Source: Macropodus opercularis (taxonomy: Eukaryota; Chordata; Actinopteri; Anabantiformes; Osphronemidae). From it: a stretch of 64,000 bases of DNA. Numbering within the stretch: position 1 is the stretch's first letter; every line of letters begins with the position of its first letter. The translations under genes were made by a program, and so were the position numbers. The notes under the pieces were generated by a model. That model made no database searches. It was given only the letters and a program-made list of their open reading frames with translations, and had not been told where the DNA came from. This document shows positions 16,846 through 31,600 of the stretch, one piece after another. The stretch lies in assembly GCA_030770545.1 (NCBI GenBank), contig JAUCMP010000028.1, positions 13,411,501 through 13,475,500 on the forward strand, written 5' to 3'.

Positions 16846-19800
16846 TTGACTCTGAATCCTTAACCCAAACTCCTCGGGAGATAGAAGTGGTAGTTCAATT
16901 TACCCTTAATTCTTGAATTTAGTTCTTTTGAATACACAGCATTTGTCCACCAATCGTAAGTTTTGCGATTTCAATGACTATGTCTCTCTGAGGTGAGTTC
17001 CTCAGGAGACAATGCAGTTGTCCACAAATCATAGGTTTGGTGGTTCAATTGCCTCTGACTTCTTGACCTGAGTTCTTCAGGAGACAGAACAGTTGTCTGC
17101 CAATTGTAGAATTGGTGGTTCAATTGACTCAGTTCCTTAGGAGTCAGATCAGTCGTCAGCCATTCATTGAATGCGTGGTTCAAATGATTCTTACTGTGTT
17201 GTTTGCGTTTCGAAAGGGACAAAGCATTCGCCCACCAATCGGAGGATAGGTGTTTTTAATAACGCTTACTTTTATGTTTGAATTTGTCAAAGTACCAAGC
17301 AGTCATCGGTGGTTCCACTAACTCAGACTTCTTGACCTGAGTTACACAGGGAACCGAGCAGTTTTTCTCCAGCCATGGAATTGGTGGCTGAAATGCCTCT
17401 GACTCCATTCCTTCAGTTCCTCGCGTCACAGAGCAGTGGTCCACCAATCGTAGTGGACTATTGACTCTGACTCTTTTACTTGAGATCTTTAAGTTACAGA
17501 ACACTTGTACACCAGTCATATGATTGGTAGTTCAATTGACTCTGAATCCTTAACCCAAACTCCTCGGGAGATAGAAGTGGTAGTTCAATTTACCCTTAAT
17601 TCTTGAATTTACTTCTTTTGAATACACAGCATTTGTCCACCAATCGTAAGTTTTGCGATTTCAATGACTATGTCTCTCTGAGGTGAGTTCCTCAGGAGAC
17701 AATGCAGTTGTCCACAAATCATAGGTTTGGTGGTTCAATTGCCTCTGACTTCTTGACCTGAGTTCTTCAGGAGACAGAACAGTTGTCTGCCAATTGTAGA
17801 ATTGGTGGTTCAATTGACTCAGTTCCTTAGGAGTCAGATCAGTCGTCAGCCATTCATTGAATGCGTGGTTCAAATGATTCTTACTGTGTTGTTTGTGTTT
17901 CGAAAGGAACAAAGCATTCGCCCACCAATCGGAGGATAGGTGTTTTTAATAACGCTTACTTTTATGTTTGAATTTGTCAAAGTACCAAGCAGTCATCGGT
18001 GGTTCCACTAACTCAGACTTCTTGACCTGAGTTACACAGGGAACCGAGCAGTTTTTCTCCAGCCATGGAATTGGTGGCTGAAATGCCTCTGACTCCATTC
18101 CTTCAGTTCCTCGCGTCACAGAGCAGTGGTCCACCAATCGTAGTGGACTATTGACTCTGACTCTTTTACTTGAGATCTTTAAGTTACAGAGCACTTGTAC
18201 ACCAGTCATATGATTGGTAGTTCAATTGACTCTGAATCCTTAACCCGAACTCCTCGGGAGATAGAAGTGGTAGTTCAATTTACCCTTAATCTTGAATTTA
18301 GTTCTTTTGAATACACAGCATTTGTCCACCAATCGTAAGTTTTGCGATTTCAATGACTATGTCTCTCTGAGATGAGTTCCTCAGGAGACAATGTAGTTGT
18401 CCACAAATTATAGGTTTGGTGGTTCAATTGCCTCTGACTTCTTGACCTGAGTTCTTCAGGAGACAGAACAGTTGTCTACCAATCGTAGGATTGGTGGTTC
18501 AATTGACTCAGTTCCTTAGGAGTCAGATCAGTCGTCAGCCATTCATTGAATCCGTGGTTTAAATGATTCTTACTGTGTTGTTTGTGTTTCGAAAGGGACA
18601 AAGTTTTTGCCCACCAATCGGAGGATAGGTGTTTTTAATAACGCTTACTGTTTTATTTGAGTTTGTCAAGGTACCGAGCAGTCATCGGTGGTTCCACTAA
18701 CTCAGACTCCTTCACCTGAGTTGCACAGGGAACAGAGCAGTTTTTCTCCAGCCATGGAATTGGTGGCTGAAATGCCTCTGACTCCATTCCTTCAGTTCCT
18801 CGCGTCTCAGAGCTGTGGCCCACCAATCGTAGTGGACTATTGACTCTGACTCTTTTACTTGAGATCTTTAAGTTACAGACCACTTGTACACCAGTCATAT
18901 AATTGGTGGTTCAATTGACTGACTCTTTTACTTGAGATCTTTAAGTTACAGAGCACTTGTACACCAGTCATATGATTGGTGGTTCAATTGACTCTGACTC
19001 TTTTACTTGAGATCTTTAAGTTACAGAGCACTTGTACGCCAGTCATATGATTGGTAGTTCAATTGACTCTGAATCCTTAACCCGAACTTTTCGGGAGATA
19101 GAAGTGGTAGTTCAATTTACCCTTAATTCTTGAATTTAGTTCATTTGAATACACAGCATTTGTCCAGCAATCGTAAGTTTTGCGATTTCAATGACTATGT
19201 CTCTCTGAGATGAGTTCCTCAGGAGACAATGCAGTTGTCCACAAATTATAGGTTTGGTGGTTCAATTGCCTCTGACTTCTTGACCTGAGTTCTTCAGGAG
19301 ACAGAACAGTTGTCTGCCAATTGTAGGATTGGTGGTTCAATTGACTCAGTTCCTTAGGAGTCAGATCAGTCGCCAACCATTCATTGAATCCGTGGTTCAA
19401 ATGATTCTTACTGTGTTGTTTGTGTTTCGAAAGAGACAAAGCATTCGCCCACCAATCGGAGGATAGGTGTTTTTAATAACGTTTACTTTTATGTTTGAAT
19501 TTGTCAAGGTACCGAGCAGTCATCGGTGGTTCCACTGACTCAGACTCCTTCACCTGAGTTACACATATAACCGAGCAGTTTTTCTCCAGCCATGGAATTG
19601 GTGGCTGAAATGCCTCTGACTCCATTCCTTCAGTTCTTCGCGTCACAGAGCAGTGGTCCACCAATCATAGTGGACTATTGACTCTGACTCTTTTACTTGA
19701 GATCTTTAAGTTACAGAGCACTTGTACACCAGTCATATGATTGGTGGTTCAATTGACTCTGACTCTTTTACTTGAGATCTTTAGGTTATAGAGCACTTGT

Positions 19801-20059
19801 ACGCCAGTCATATGATTGGTAGTTCAATTGACTCTGAATCCTTAACGCGAACTCCTCGGGAGATAGAAGTGGTAGTTCAATTTACCCTTAATTCTTGAAT
19901 TTAGTTCTTTTGAATACACAGCATTTGTCCACCAATCGTAAGTTTTGCGATTTCAATGACTATGTCTCTCTGAGGTGAGTTCCTCAGGAGACAATGCAGT
20001 TGTCCACAAATCATAGGTTTGGTGGTTCAATTGCCTCTGACTTCTTGACCTGAGTTTTT

Positions 20060-20100
20060 CAGGAGACAGAACAGTTGTCTACTCAGTTCCTTAGGAGTCA
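20060..20100. repeat. Internal deletion joining monomer 4 to monomer 5
   Basis: At 20,078-20,090 GTTGTCTACTCAGTTCC joins monomer 4 before its dyad directly to the ACTCAG of monomer 5. Other HORs have CCAATCGTAGGATTGGTGG and some further bases between. The junction is ACTC/ACC-like short homology, and this deletion was seen only once. Confidence 0.8.
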
Positions 20101-23100
20101 GATCAGTCGTCAGCCATTCATTGAATCCGTGGTTCAAATGATTCTTACTGTGTTGCTTGTGTTTCGAAAGGGACAAAGCATTCGCCCACCAATCAGAGGA
20201 TAGGTGTTTTTAATAACGCTTACTTTTATGTTTGAATTTGTCAAGGTACCGAGCAGTCATCGGTGGTTCCACTAACTCAGACTCCTTGACCTGAGTTACA
20301 CATGAAACTGAGCAGTTTTTCTCCAGCCATGGAATTGGTGGCTGAAATGCCTCTGACTCCATTCCTTCAGTTCCTCGCGTCACAGAGCAGTGGTCCACCA
20401 ATCGTAGTGGACTATTGACTCTGACTCTTTTACTTGAGATCTTTAAGTTACAGAGCACTTGTACACCAGTCACATGATTGGTGGTTCAATTGACTTTGAA
20501 TCCTTAATCCGATCTCCTCGGGAGATAGAAGTGGTAGTTTGGTTTACCCCTAATTCTTGAATTTAGTTCTTTTGAATACACAGCATTTGTCCACCAATCG
20601 TAAGTTTTGCGATTTCAATGACTATGTCTCTCTGAGATGAGTTCCTCAGGAGACAATGTAGTTGTCCACAAATTATAGGTTTGGTGGTTCAATTGCCTCT
20701 GACTTCTTGACCTGAGTTCCTCAGGAGACAGAACAGTTCTCTGCCAATTGTAGGATTGGTGGTTCAATTGACTCAGTTCCTTAGGAGTCAGATCAGTCGT
20801 CAGCCATTCATTGAATCCGTGGTTTAAATTATTCTTACTGTGTTGTTTGTGTTTCGAAAGGGACACAGTTTTTGCCCACCAATCGGAGGATAGGTGTTTT
20901 TAATAACGCTTACTGTTTTATTTGAGTTTGTCAAGGTACCGAGCAGTCATCGGTGGTTCCACTAACTCAGACTCCTTCACCTGAGTTGCACAGGGAACAG
21001 AGCAGTTTTTCTCCAGCCATGGAATTGGTGGCTGAAATGCCTCTGACTCCATTCCTTCAGTTCCTCGCGTCACAGAGCAGTGGTCCACCAATTGTAGTGG
21101 ACTATTGACTCTGACTCTTTTACTTGAGATCTTTAAGTTACAGAGCACTTGTACACCAGTCATATGATTGGTGGTTCAATTGACTCTGACTCTTTTACTT
21201 GAGATCTTTAAGTTACAGAGCACTTGTACACCAGTCATATGATTGGTAGTTCAATTGACTCTGAATCCTTAACCCAAACTCCTCGGGAGATAGAAGTGGT
21301 AGTTCAATTTACCCTTAATTCTTGAATTTAGTTCTTTTGAATACACAGCATTTGTCCACCAATCGTAAGTTTTGCGATTTCAATGACTATGTCTCTCTGA
21401 GATGAGCTCCTCAGGAGACAATGCAGTTGTCCACAAATCATAGGTTTGGTGGTTCAATTGCCTGACTTCTTGACCTGAGTACTTCAGGAGACAGAACAGT
21501 TGTCTACCAATCGTAGGATTGGTGGTTCAATTGACTCAGTTCCTTAGGAGTCAGATCAGTCGTCAGCCATTCATTGAATCCGTGGTTTAAATGATTCTTA
21601 CTGTGTTGTTTGTGTTTCGAAAGGGACAAAGTTTTTGCCCACCAATCGGAGGATAGGTGTTTTTAATAACGCTTACTGTTTTATTTGAGTTTGTCAAGGT
21701 ACCGAGCAGTCATCGGTGGTTCCACTAACTCAGACTCCTTCACCTGAGTTGCACAGGGAACAGAGCAGTTTTTTTACAGCCATGGAATTGGTGGCTGAAA
21801 TGCCTCTGACTCCATTCCTTCAGTTCCTCGCGTCACAAAGCAGTGGTCCACCAATTGTAGTGGACTATTGACTCTGACTCTTTTACTTGAGATTTTTAAG
21901 TTACAGAGCACTTGTACACCAGTCATATGATTGGTGGTTCAATTGACTCTGACTCTTTTACTTGAGATCTTTAAGTTACAGAGCACTTGTACACCAGTCA
22001 TATGATTGGTAGTTCAATTGACTCTGAATCCTTAACCCGAACTCCTCGGGAGATAGAAGTGGTAGTTCAATTTACCCTTAATCTTGAATTTAGTTCTTTT
22101 GAATACACAGCATTTGTCCACCAATCGTAAGTTTTGCGATTTCAATGACTATGTCTCTCTGAGGTGAGTTCCTCAGGAGACAATGCAGTTGTCCACAAAT
22201 CATAGGTTTGGTGGGTTATTTGCCTCTGACTTCTTGACCTGAGTTCCTCAGGAGATAGAACAGTTGTCTGCCAATTGTAGAATTGGTGGTTCAATTGACT
22301 CAGTTCCTTAGGAGTCAGATCAGTCGTCAGCCATTCATTGAATCCGTGGTTCAAATGATTCTTACTGTGTTGCTTGTGTTTCGAAAGGAACAAAGCATTC
22401 GCCCACCAATCGGAGGATAGGTGTTTTTAATAACGCTTACTTTTATGTTTGAATTTGTCAAGGTACAGAGCAGTCATCGGTGGTTCCACTAACTCAGACT
22501 CCTTGACCTGAGTTACACAGGGAACCGAGCAGTTTTTCTCCAGCCATGGAATTGGTGGCTGAAATGCCTCTGACTCCATTCCTTCAGTTCCTTGCGTCAC
22601 AGAGCAGTGGTCCACCAATTGTAGTGGACTATTGACTCTGACTCTTTTACTTGAGATCTTTAAGTTACAGAGCACTTGTACACCAGTCATATGATTGGTG
22701 GTTCAATTGACTCTGACTCTCTTACTTGAGATCTTTAAGTTACAGAGCACTTGTACACCAGTCATATGATTGGTGGTTCAATTGACTCTGACTCTTTTAC
22801 TTGAGATCTTTAAGTTACAGAGCACTTGTACACCAGTCATATGATTGGTAGTTCAATTGACTCTGAATCCTTAACCCGAACTCCTCGGGAGATAGAAGTG
22901 GTAGTTCAATTTACCCTTAATCTTGAATTTAGTTCTTTTGAATACACAGCATTTGTCCACCAATCGTAAGTTTTGCGATTTCAATGACTATGTCTCTCTG
23001 AGGTGAGTTCCTCAGGAGACAATGCAGTTGTCCACAAATCATAGGTTTGGTGGTTCAATTGCCTCTGACTTCTTGACCTGAGTTCTTCAGGAGACAGAAC

Positions 23101-24997
23101 AGTTGTCTGCCAATTGTAGGATTGGTGGTTCAATTGACTCAGTTCCTTAGGAGTCAGATCAGTCGTCAGCCATTCATTGAATGCGTGGTTCAAATGATTC
23201 TTACTGTGTTGTTTGTGTTTCGAAAGGGACAAAGCATTCGCCCACCAATCGGAGGATAGGTGTTTTTAATAACGCTTACTTTTATGTTTGAATTTGTCAA
23301 GGTACCGAGCAGTCATCGGTGGTTCCACTAACTCAGACTTCTTGACCTGAGTTACACAGGGAACCGAGCAGTTTTTCTCCAGCCATGGAATTGGTGGCTG
23401 AAATGCCTCTGACTCCATTCCTTCAGTTCCTTGCGTCACAGAGCAGTGGTCCACCAATTGTAGTGGACTATTGACTCTGACTCTTTTACTTGAGATCTTT
23501 AAGTTACAGAGCACTTGTACACCAGTCATATGATATGTGGTTCAATTGACTCTGACTCTTTTACTTGAGATCTTTAAGTTACAGAGCACTTGTACACCAG
23601 TCATATGATTGGTAGTTCAATTGACTCTGAATCCTTAACCCAAACTCCTCGGGAGATAGAAGTGGTAGTTCAATTTACCCTTAATTCTTGAATTTAGTTC
23701 TTTTGAATACACAGCATTTGTCCACCAATCGTAAGTTTTGCGATTTCAATGACTATGTCTCTCTGAGATGAGTTCCTCAGGAGACAATGCAGTTGTCCAC
23801 AAATCATAGGTTTGGTGGTTCAATTGCCTGACTTCTTGACCTGAGTTCTTCAGGAGACAGAACAGTTGTCTACCAATCGTAGGATTGGTGGTTCAATTGA
23901 CTCAGTTCCTTAGGAGTCAGATCAGTCGTCAGCCATTCATTGAATCCGTGGTTTAAATGATTCTTACTGTGTTGTTTGTGTTTCGAAAGGGACAAAGTTT
24001 TTGCCCACCAATCGGAGGATAGGTGTTTTTAATAACGCTTACTGTTTTATTTGAGTTTGTCAAGGTACCGAGCAGTCATCGGTGGTTCCACTAACTCAGA
24101 CTCCTTCACCTGAGTTGCACAGGGAACAGAGCAGTTTTTCTCCAGCCATGGAATTGGTGGCTGAAATGCCTCTGACTCCATTCCTTCAGTTCCTCACGTC
24201 TCAGAGCTGTGGTCCACCAATTGTAGTGGACTATTGACTCTGACTCTATTACTTGAGATCTTTAAGTTACAGAGCACTTGTACACCAGTCATATGATTGG
24301 TAGTTCAATTGACTCTGAATCCTTAACCCAAACACCTCGGGAGATAGAAGTGGTAGTTCAATTTACCCTTAATTCTTGAATTTAGTTCTTTTGAATACAC
24401 AGCATTTGTCCACCAATCGTAAGTTTTGCGATTTCAATGACTATGTCTCTCTGAGGTGAGTTCCTCAGGAGACAATGCAGTTGTCCACAAATCATAGGTT
24501 TGGTGGTTCATTTGCCTCTGACTTCTTGACCTGAGTTCTTCAGGAGACAGAACAGTTGTCTGCCAATTGTAGGATTGGTGGTTCAATTGACTCAGTTCCT
24601 TAGGAGTCAGATCAGTCGTCAGCCATTCATTGAATCCGTGGTTCAAATGATTCTTACTGTGTTGTTTGTGTTTCGAAAGGGACAAAGCATTCGCCCACCA
24701 ATCGGAGGATAGGTGTTTTTAATAACGCTTACTTTTATGTTTGAATTTGTCAAGGTACCAAGCAGTCATCGGTGGTTCCACTAACTCAGACTTCTTGACC
24801 TGAGTTACACAGGGAACCGAGCAGTTTTTCTCCAGCCATGGAATTGGTGGCTGAAATGCCTCTGACTCCATTCCTTCAGTTCCTCGCGTCACAGAGCAGT
24901 GGTCCACCAATCGTAGTGGACTATTGACTCTGACTCTTTTACTTGAGATCTTTAAGTTACAGAGCACTTGTACACCAGTCATATGATTGGTAGTTCA

Positions 24998-25686
24998 ATT
25001 GACTCTGAATCCTTAACCCGAACTCCTCGGGAGATAGAAGTGGTAGTTCAATTTACCCTTAATCTTGAATTTAGTTCTTTTGAATACACAGCATTTGTCC
25101 ACCAATCGTAAGTTTTGCGATTTCAATGACTATGTCTCTCTGAGGTGAGTTCCTCAGGAGACAATGCAGTTGTCCACAAATCATAGGTTTGGTGGGTTAA
25201 TTGCCTCTGACTTCTTGACCTGAGTTCCTCAGGAGATAGAACAGTTGTCTGCCAATTGTAGAATTGGTGGTTCAATTGACTCAGTTCCTTAGGAGTCAGA
25301 TCAGTCGTCAGCCATTCATTGAATCCGAGGTTCAAATGATTCTTACTGTGTTGCTTGTGTTTCGAAAGGAACAAAGCATTCGCCCACCAATCGGAGGATA
25401 GGTGTTTTTAATAACGCTTACTTTTATGTTTGAATTTGTCAAGGTACCGAGCAGTCATCGGTGGTTCCACTAACTCAGACTCCTTGACCTGAGTTACACA
25501 GGGAACCGAGCAGTTTTTCTCCAGCCATGGAATTGGTGGCTGAAATGCCTCTGACTCCATTCCTTCAGTTCCTCGCGTCACAGAGCAGTGGTCCACCAAT
25601 CGTAGTGGACTATTGACTCTGACTCTTTTACTTGAGATCTTTAAGTTACAGAGCACTTGTACACCAGTCATATGATTGGTAGTTCA
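24998..25686. repeat. Reference HOR unit (689 bp), ten monomers
   Basis: Chosen as a standard unit. Monomers, each ending in a TTCA, TTCCA, GAA or GACTA type junction: m1 24998-25050 (53 bp, lacks the dyad half), m2 25051-25125, m3 25126-25199, m4 25200-25274, m5 25275-25334 (60), m6 25335-25410, m7 25411-25469 (59), m8 25470-25544, m9 25545-25612 (68), m10 25613-25686. The shared pattern is a start like ATTGACTCTGACTC, a middle CCTGAGTTCCTCAGGAGACA, and an end like CCAATCGTAGGATTGGTGG. Dyads: 25219-25233, 25252-25267, 25277-25298, 25591-25610 and 25663-25680. The next unit starts exactly 689 bases on. Confidence 0.93.
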
Positions 25687-28600
25687 ATTGACTCTGAATC
25701 CTTAACCCGAACTCCTCGGGAGATAGAAGTGGTAGTTCAATTTACCCTTAATCTTGAATTTAGTTCTTTTGAATACACAGCATTTGTCCACCAATCGTAA
25801 GTTTTGCGATTTCAATGACTATGTCTCTCTGAGGTGAGTTCCTCAGGAGACAATGCAGTTGTCCACAAATCATAGGTTTGGTGGGTTAATTGCCTCTGAC
25901 TTCTTGACCTGAGTTCCTCAGGAGATAGAACAGTTGTCTGCCAATTGTAGAATTGGTGGTTCAATTGACTCAGTTCCTTAGGAGTCAGATCAGTCGTCAG
26001 CCATTCATTGAATCCGTGGTTCAAATGATTCTTACTGTGTTGCTTCTGTTTCGAAAGGAACAAAGCATTCGCCCACCAATCGGAGGATAGGTGTTTTTAA
26101 TAACGCTTACTTTTATGTTTGAATTTGTCAAGGTACCGAGCAGTCATCGGTGGTTCCACTAACTCAGACTCCTTGACCTGAGTTACACAGGGAACCGAGC
26201 AGTTTTTCTCCAGCCATGGAATTGGTGGCTGAAATGCCTCTGACTCCATTCCTTCAGTTCCTTGCGTCACAGAGCAGTGGTCCACCAATTGTAGTGGACT
26301 ATTGACTCTGACTCTTTTACTTGAGATCTTTAAGTTACAGAGCACTTGTACACCAGTCATATGATTGGTGGTTCAATTGACTCTGACTCTTTTACTTGAG
26401 ATCTTTAAGTTACAGAGCACTTGTACACCAGTCATATGATTGGTAGTTCAATTGACTCTGAATCCTTAACCCAAACTCCTCGGGAGATAGAAGTGGTAGT
26501 TCAATTTACCCTTAATTCTTGAATTTAGTTCTTTTGAATACACAGCAGTTGTCCACCAATCGTAAGTTTTGCGATTTCAATGACTATGTCTCTCTGAGGT
26601 GAGTTCCTCAGGAGACAATGCAGTTGTCCACAAATCATAGGTTTGGTGGTTCAATTGCCTCTGACTTCTTGACCTGAGTTCTTCAGGAGACAGAACAGTT
26701 GTCTGCCAATTGTAGGATTGGTGGTTCAATTGACTCAGTTCCTTAGGAGTCAGATCAGTCGTCAGCCATTCATTGAATCCGTGGTTCAAATGATTCTTAC
26801 TGTGTTGTTTGTGTTTCGAAAGGGACAAAGCATTCGCCCACCAATCGGAGGATAGGTGTTTTTAATAACGCTTACTTTTATGTTTGAATTTGTCAAGGTA
26901 CCAAGCAGTCATCGGTGGTTCCACTAACTCAGACTTCTTGACCTGAGTTACACAGGGAACCGAGCAGTTTTTCTCCAGCCATGGAATTGGTGGCTGAAAT
27001 GCCTCTGACTCCATTCCTTCAGTTCCTTGCGTCACAGAGCAGTGGTCCACCAATTGTAGTGGACTATTGACTCTGACTCTTTTACTTGAGATCTTTAAGT
27101 TACAGAGCACTTGTACACCAGTCATATGATATGTGGTTCAATTGACTCTGACTCTTTTACTTGAGATCTTTAAGTTACAGAGCACTTGTACACCAGTCAT
27201 ATGATTGGTAGTTCAATTGACTCTGAATCCTTAACCCAAACTCCTCGGGAGATAGAAGTGGTAGTTCAATTTACCCTTAATTCTTGAATTTAGTTCTTTT
27301 GAATACACAGCATTTGTCCACCAATCGTAAGTTTTGCGATTTCAATGACTATGTCTCTCTGAGATGAGTTCCTCAGGAGACAATGCAGTTGTCCACAAAT
27401 CATAGGTTTGGTGGTTCAATTGCCTGACTTCTTGACCTGAGTTCTTCAGGAGACAGAACAGTTGTCTACCAATCGTAGGATTGGTGGTTCAATTGACTCA
27501 GTTCCTTAGGAGTCAGATCAGTCGTCAGCCATTCATTGAATCCGTGGTTTAAATGATTCTTACTGTGTTGTTTGTGTTTCGAAAGGGACAAAGTTTTTGC
27601 CCACCAATCGGAGGATAGGTGTTTTTAATAACGCTTACTGTTTTATTTGAGTTTGTCAAGGTACCGAGCAGTCATCGGTGGTTCCACTAACTCAGACTCC
27701 TTCACCTGAGTTGCACAGGGAACAGAGCAGTTTTTCTCCAGCCATGGAATTGGTGGCTGAAATGCCTCTGACTCCATTCCTTCAGTTCCTCGCGTCACAG
27801 AGCAGTGGTCCACCAATTGTAGTGGACTATTGACTCTGACTCTTTTACTTGAGATTTTTAAGTTACAGAGCACTTGTACACCAGTCATATGATTGGTGGT
27901 TCAATTGACTCTGACTCTTTTACTTGAGATCTTTAAGTTACAGAGCACTTGTACACCAGTCATATGATTGGTAGTTCAATTGACTCTGAATCCTTAACCC
28001 GAACTCCTCGGGAGATAGAAGTGGTAGTTCAATTTACCCTTAATCTTGAATTTAGTTCTTTTGAATACACAGCATTTGTCCACCAATCGTAAGTTTTGCG
28101 ATTTCAATGACTATGTCTCTCTGAGGTGAGTTCCTCAGGAGACAATGCAGTTGTCCACAAATCATAGGTTTGGTGGGTTAATTGCCTCTGACTTCTTGAC
28201 CTGAGTTCCTCAGGAGATAGAACAGTTGTCTGCCAATTGTAGAATTGGTGGTTCAATTGACTCAGTTCCTTAGGAGTCAGATCAGTCGTCAGCCCTTCAT
28301 TGAATCCGTGGTTCAAATGATTCTTACTGTGTTGCTTGTGTTTCGAAAGGAACAAAGCATTCGCCCACCAATCGGAGGATAGGTGTTTTTAATAACGCTT
28401 ACTTTTATGTTTGAATTTGTCAAGGTACCGAGCAGTCATCGGTGGTTCCACTAACTCAGACTCCTTGACCTGAGTTACACAGGGAACCGAGCAGTTTTTC
28501 TCCAGCCATGGAATTGGTGGCTGAAATGCCTCTGACTCCATTCCTTCAGTTCCTTGCGTCACAGAGCAGTGGTCCACCAATTGTAGTGGACTATTGACTC

Positions 28601-31600
28601 TGACTCTTTTACTTGAGATCTTTAAGTTACAGAGCACTTGTACACCAGTCATATGATTGGTGGTTCAATTGACTCTGACTCTTTTACTTGAGATCTTTAA
28701 GTTACAGAGCACTTGTACACCAGTCATATGATTGGTAGTTCAATTGACTCTGAATCCTTAACCCAAACTCCTCGGGAGATAGAAGTGGTAGTTCAATTTA
28801 CCCTTAATTCTTGAATTTAGTTCTTTTGAATACACAGCATTTGTCCACCAATCGTAAGTTTTGCGATTTCAATGACTATGTCTCTCTGAGGTGAGTTCCT
28901 CAGGAGACAATGCAGTTGTCCACAAATCATAGGTTTGGTGGTTCAATTGCCTCTGACTTCTTGACCTGAGTTCTTCAGGAGACAGAACAGTTGTCTGCCA
29001 ATTGTAGGATTGGTGGTTCAATTGACTCAGTTCCTTAGGAGTCAGATCAGTCGTCAGCCATTCATTGAATCCGTGGTTCAAATGATTCTTACTGTGTTGT
29101 TTGTGTTTCGAAAGGGACAAAGCATTCGCCCACCAATCGGAGGATAGGTGTTTTTAATAACGCTTACTTTTATGTTTGAATTTGTCAAGGTACCAAGCAG
29201 TCATCGGTGGTTCCACTAACTCAGACTTCTTGACCTGAGTTACACAGGGAACCGAGCAGTTTTTCTCCAGCCATGGAATTGGTGGCTGAAATGCCTCTGA
29301 CTCCATTCCTTCAGTTCCTCGCGTCACAGAGCAGTGGTCCACCAATCGTAGTGGACTATTGACTCTGACTCTTTTACTTGAGATCTTTAAGTTACAGAGC
29401 ACTTGTACACCAGTCATATGATTGGTAGTTCAATTGACTCTGAATCCTTAACCCGAACTCCTCGGGAGATAGAAGTGGTAGTTCAATTTACCCTTAATCT
29501 TGAATTTAGTTCTTTTGAATACACAGCATTTGTCCACCAATCGTAAGTTTTGCGATTTCAATAACTATGTCTCTCTGAGGTGAGTTCCTCAGGACACAAT
29601 GCAGTTGTCCACAAATCATAGGTTTAGTGGTTCAATTGCCTCTGACTTCTTGACCTGAGTTCCTCAGGAGACAGAACAGTTGTCTGCCAATTGTAGAATT
29701 GGTGGTTCAATTGACTCAGTTCCTTAGGAGTCAGATCAGTCGTCAGCCATTCATTGAATCCGTGGTTCAAATGATTCTTATTGTGTTGCTTGTGTTTCGA
29801 AAGGGACAAAGCATTCGCCCACCAATCGGAGGATAGGTGTTCTTAATAACGCTTACTTTTATGTTTGAATTTGTCAAGGTACCGAGCAGTCATCGGTGGT
29901 TCCACTAACTCAGACTCCTTGACCTGAGTTACACAGGGAACCGAGCAGTTTTTCTCCAGCCATGGAATTGGTGGCTGAAATGCCTCTGACTCCATTCCTT
30001 CAGTTCCTCGCGTCACAGAGCAGTGGTCCACCAATCGTAGTGGACTATTGACTCTGACTCTTTTACTTGAGATCTTTAAGTTACAGAGCACTTGTACACC
30101 AGTCATATGATTGGTGGTTCAATTGACTCTGACTCCGTAACCCGAACTCCTCGGGAGATAGAAGTGGTAGTTCAATCTACCCTTAATTCTTGAATTTAGT
30201 TCTTTTGAATACACAGCATTTGTCCACCAATCGTAACTTTTGCGATTTCAATGACTATGTCTCTCTGAGGTGAGTTCCTCAGGAGACAATGCAGTTGTCC
30301 ACAAATCATAGGTTTGATGGTTCAATTGCCTCTGACTTCTTGACCTGAGTTCTTCAGGAGACAGAACAGTTGTCTGCCAATCGTAGGATTGGTGGTTCAA
30401 TTGACTCAGTTCCTTAGGAGTCAGATCAGTCGTCAGCCATTCATTGAATCTGTGGTTCAAATGATTCTTACTTTGTTGTTTGTGTTCCGAAAGGGACAAA
30501 GCATTCGCCCACCAATCGGAGGATAGGTGTTTTTAATAACGCTTACTGTTTTATTTGAGTTTGTCAAGGTACCGAGCAGTCATCGGTGGTTCCACTAACT
30601 CAGACTCCTTCACCTGAGTTGCACAGGGAACAGAGCAGTTTTTCTCCAGCCATGGAATTGGTGGCTGAAATGCCTCTGACTCCATTCCTTCAGTTCCTCG
30701 CGTCACAGAGCAGTGGTCCACCAATTGTAGTGGACTATTGACTCTGACTCTTTTACTTGAGATCTTTAAGTTACAGAGCACTTGTACACCAGTCATATGA
30801 TTGGTGGTTCAATTGACTCTGACTCTTTTACTTGAGATCTTTAAGTTACAGAGCACTTGTACACCAGTCATATGATTGGTAGTTCAATTGACTCTGAATC
30901 CTTAACCCGAACTCCTCGGGAGATAGAAGTGGTAGTTCAATTTACCCTTAATCTTGAATTTAGTTCTTTTGAATACACAGCATTTGTCCACCAATCGTAA
31001 GTTTTGCGATTTCAATGACTATGTCTCTCTGAGGTGAGTTCCTCAGGACACAATGCAGTTGTCCACAAATCATAGGTTTAGTGGTTCAATTGCCTCTGAC
31101 TTCTTGACCTGAGTTCCTCAGGAGACAGAACAGTTGTCTGCCAATTGTAGAATTGGTGGTTCAATTGACTCAGTTCCTTAGGAGTCAGATCAGTCGTCAG
31201 CCATTCATTGAATCCGTGGTTTAAATGATTCTTACTGTGTTGTTTGTGTTTCGAAAGGGACAAAGTTTTTGCCCACCAATCGGAGGATAGGTGTTTTTAA
31301 TAACGCTTACTTTTATGTTTGAATTTGTCAAGGTACCGAGCAGTCATCGGTGGTTCCACTAACTCAGACTCCTTGACCTGAGTTACACAGGGAACCGAGC
31401 AGTTTTTCTCCAGCCATGGAATTGGTGGCTGAAATGCCTCTGACTCCATTCCTTCAGTTCCTCGCGTCACAGAGCAGTGGTCCACCAATCGTAGTGGACT
31501 ATTGACTCTGACTCTTTTACTTGAGATCTTTAAGTTACAGAGCACTTGTACACCAGTCATATGATTGGTGGTTCAATTGACTCTGACTCCGTAACCCGAA

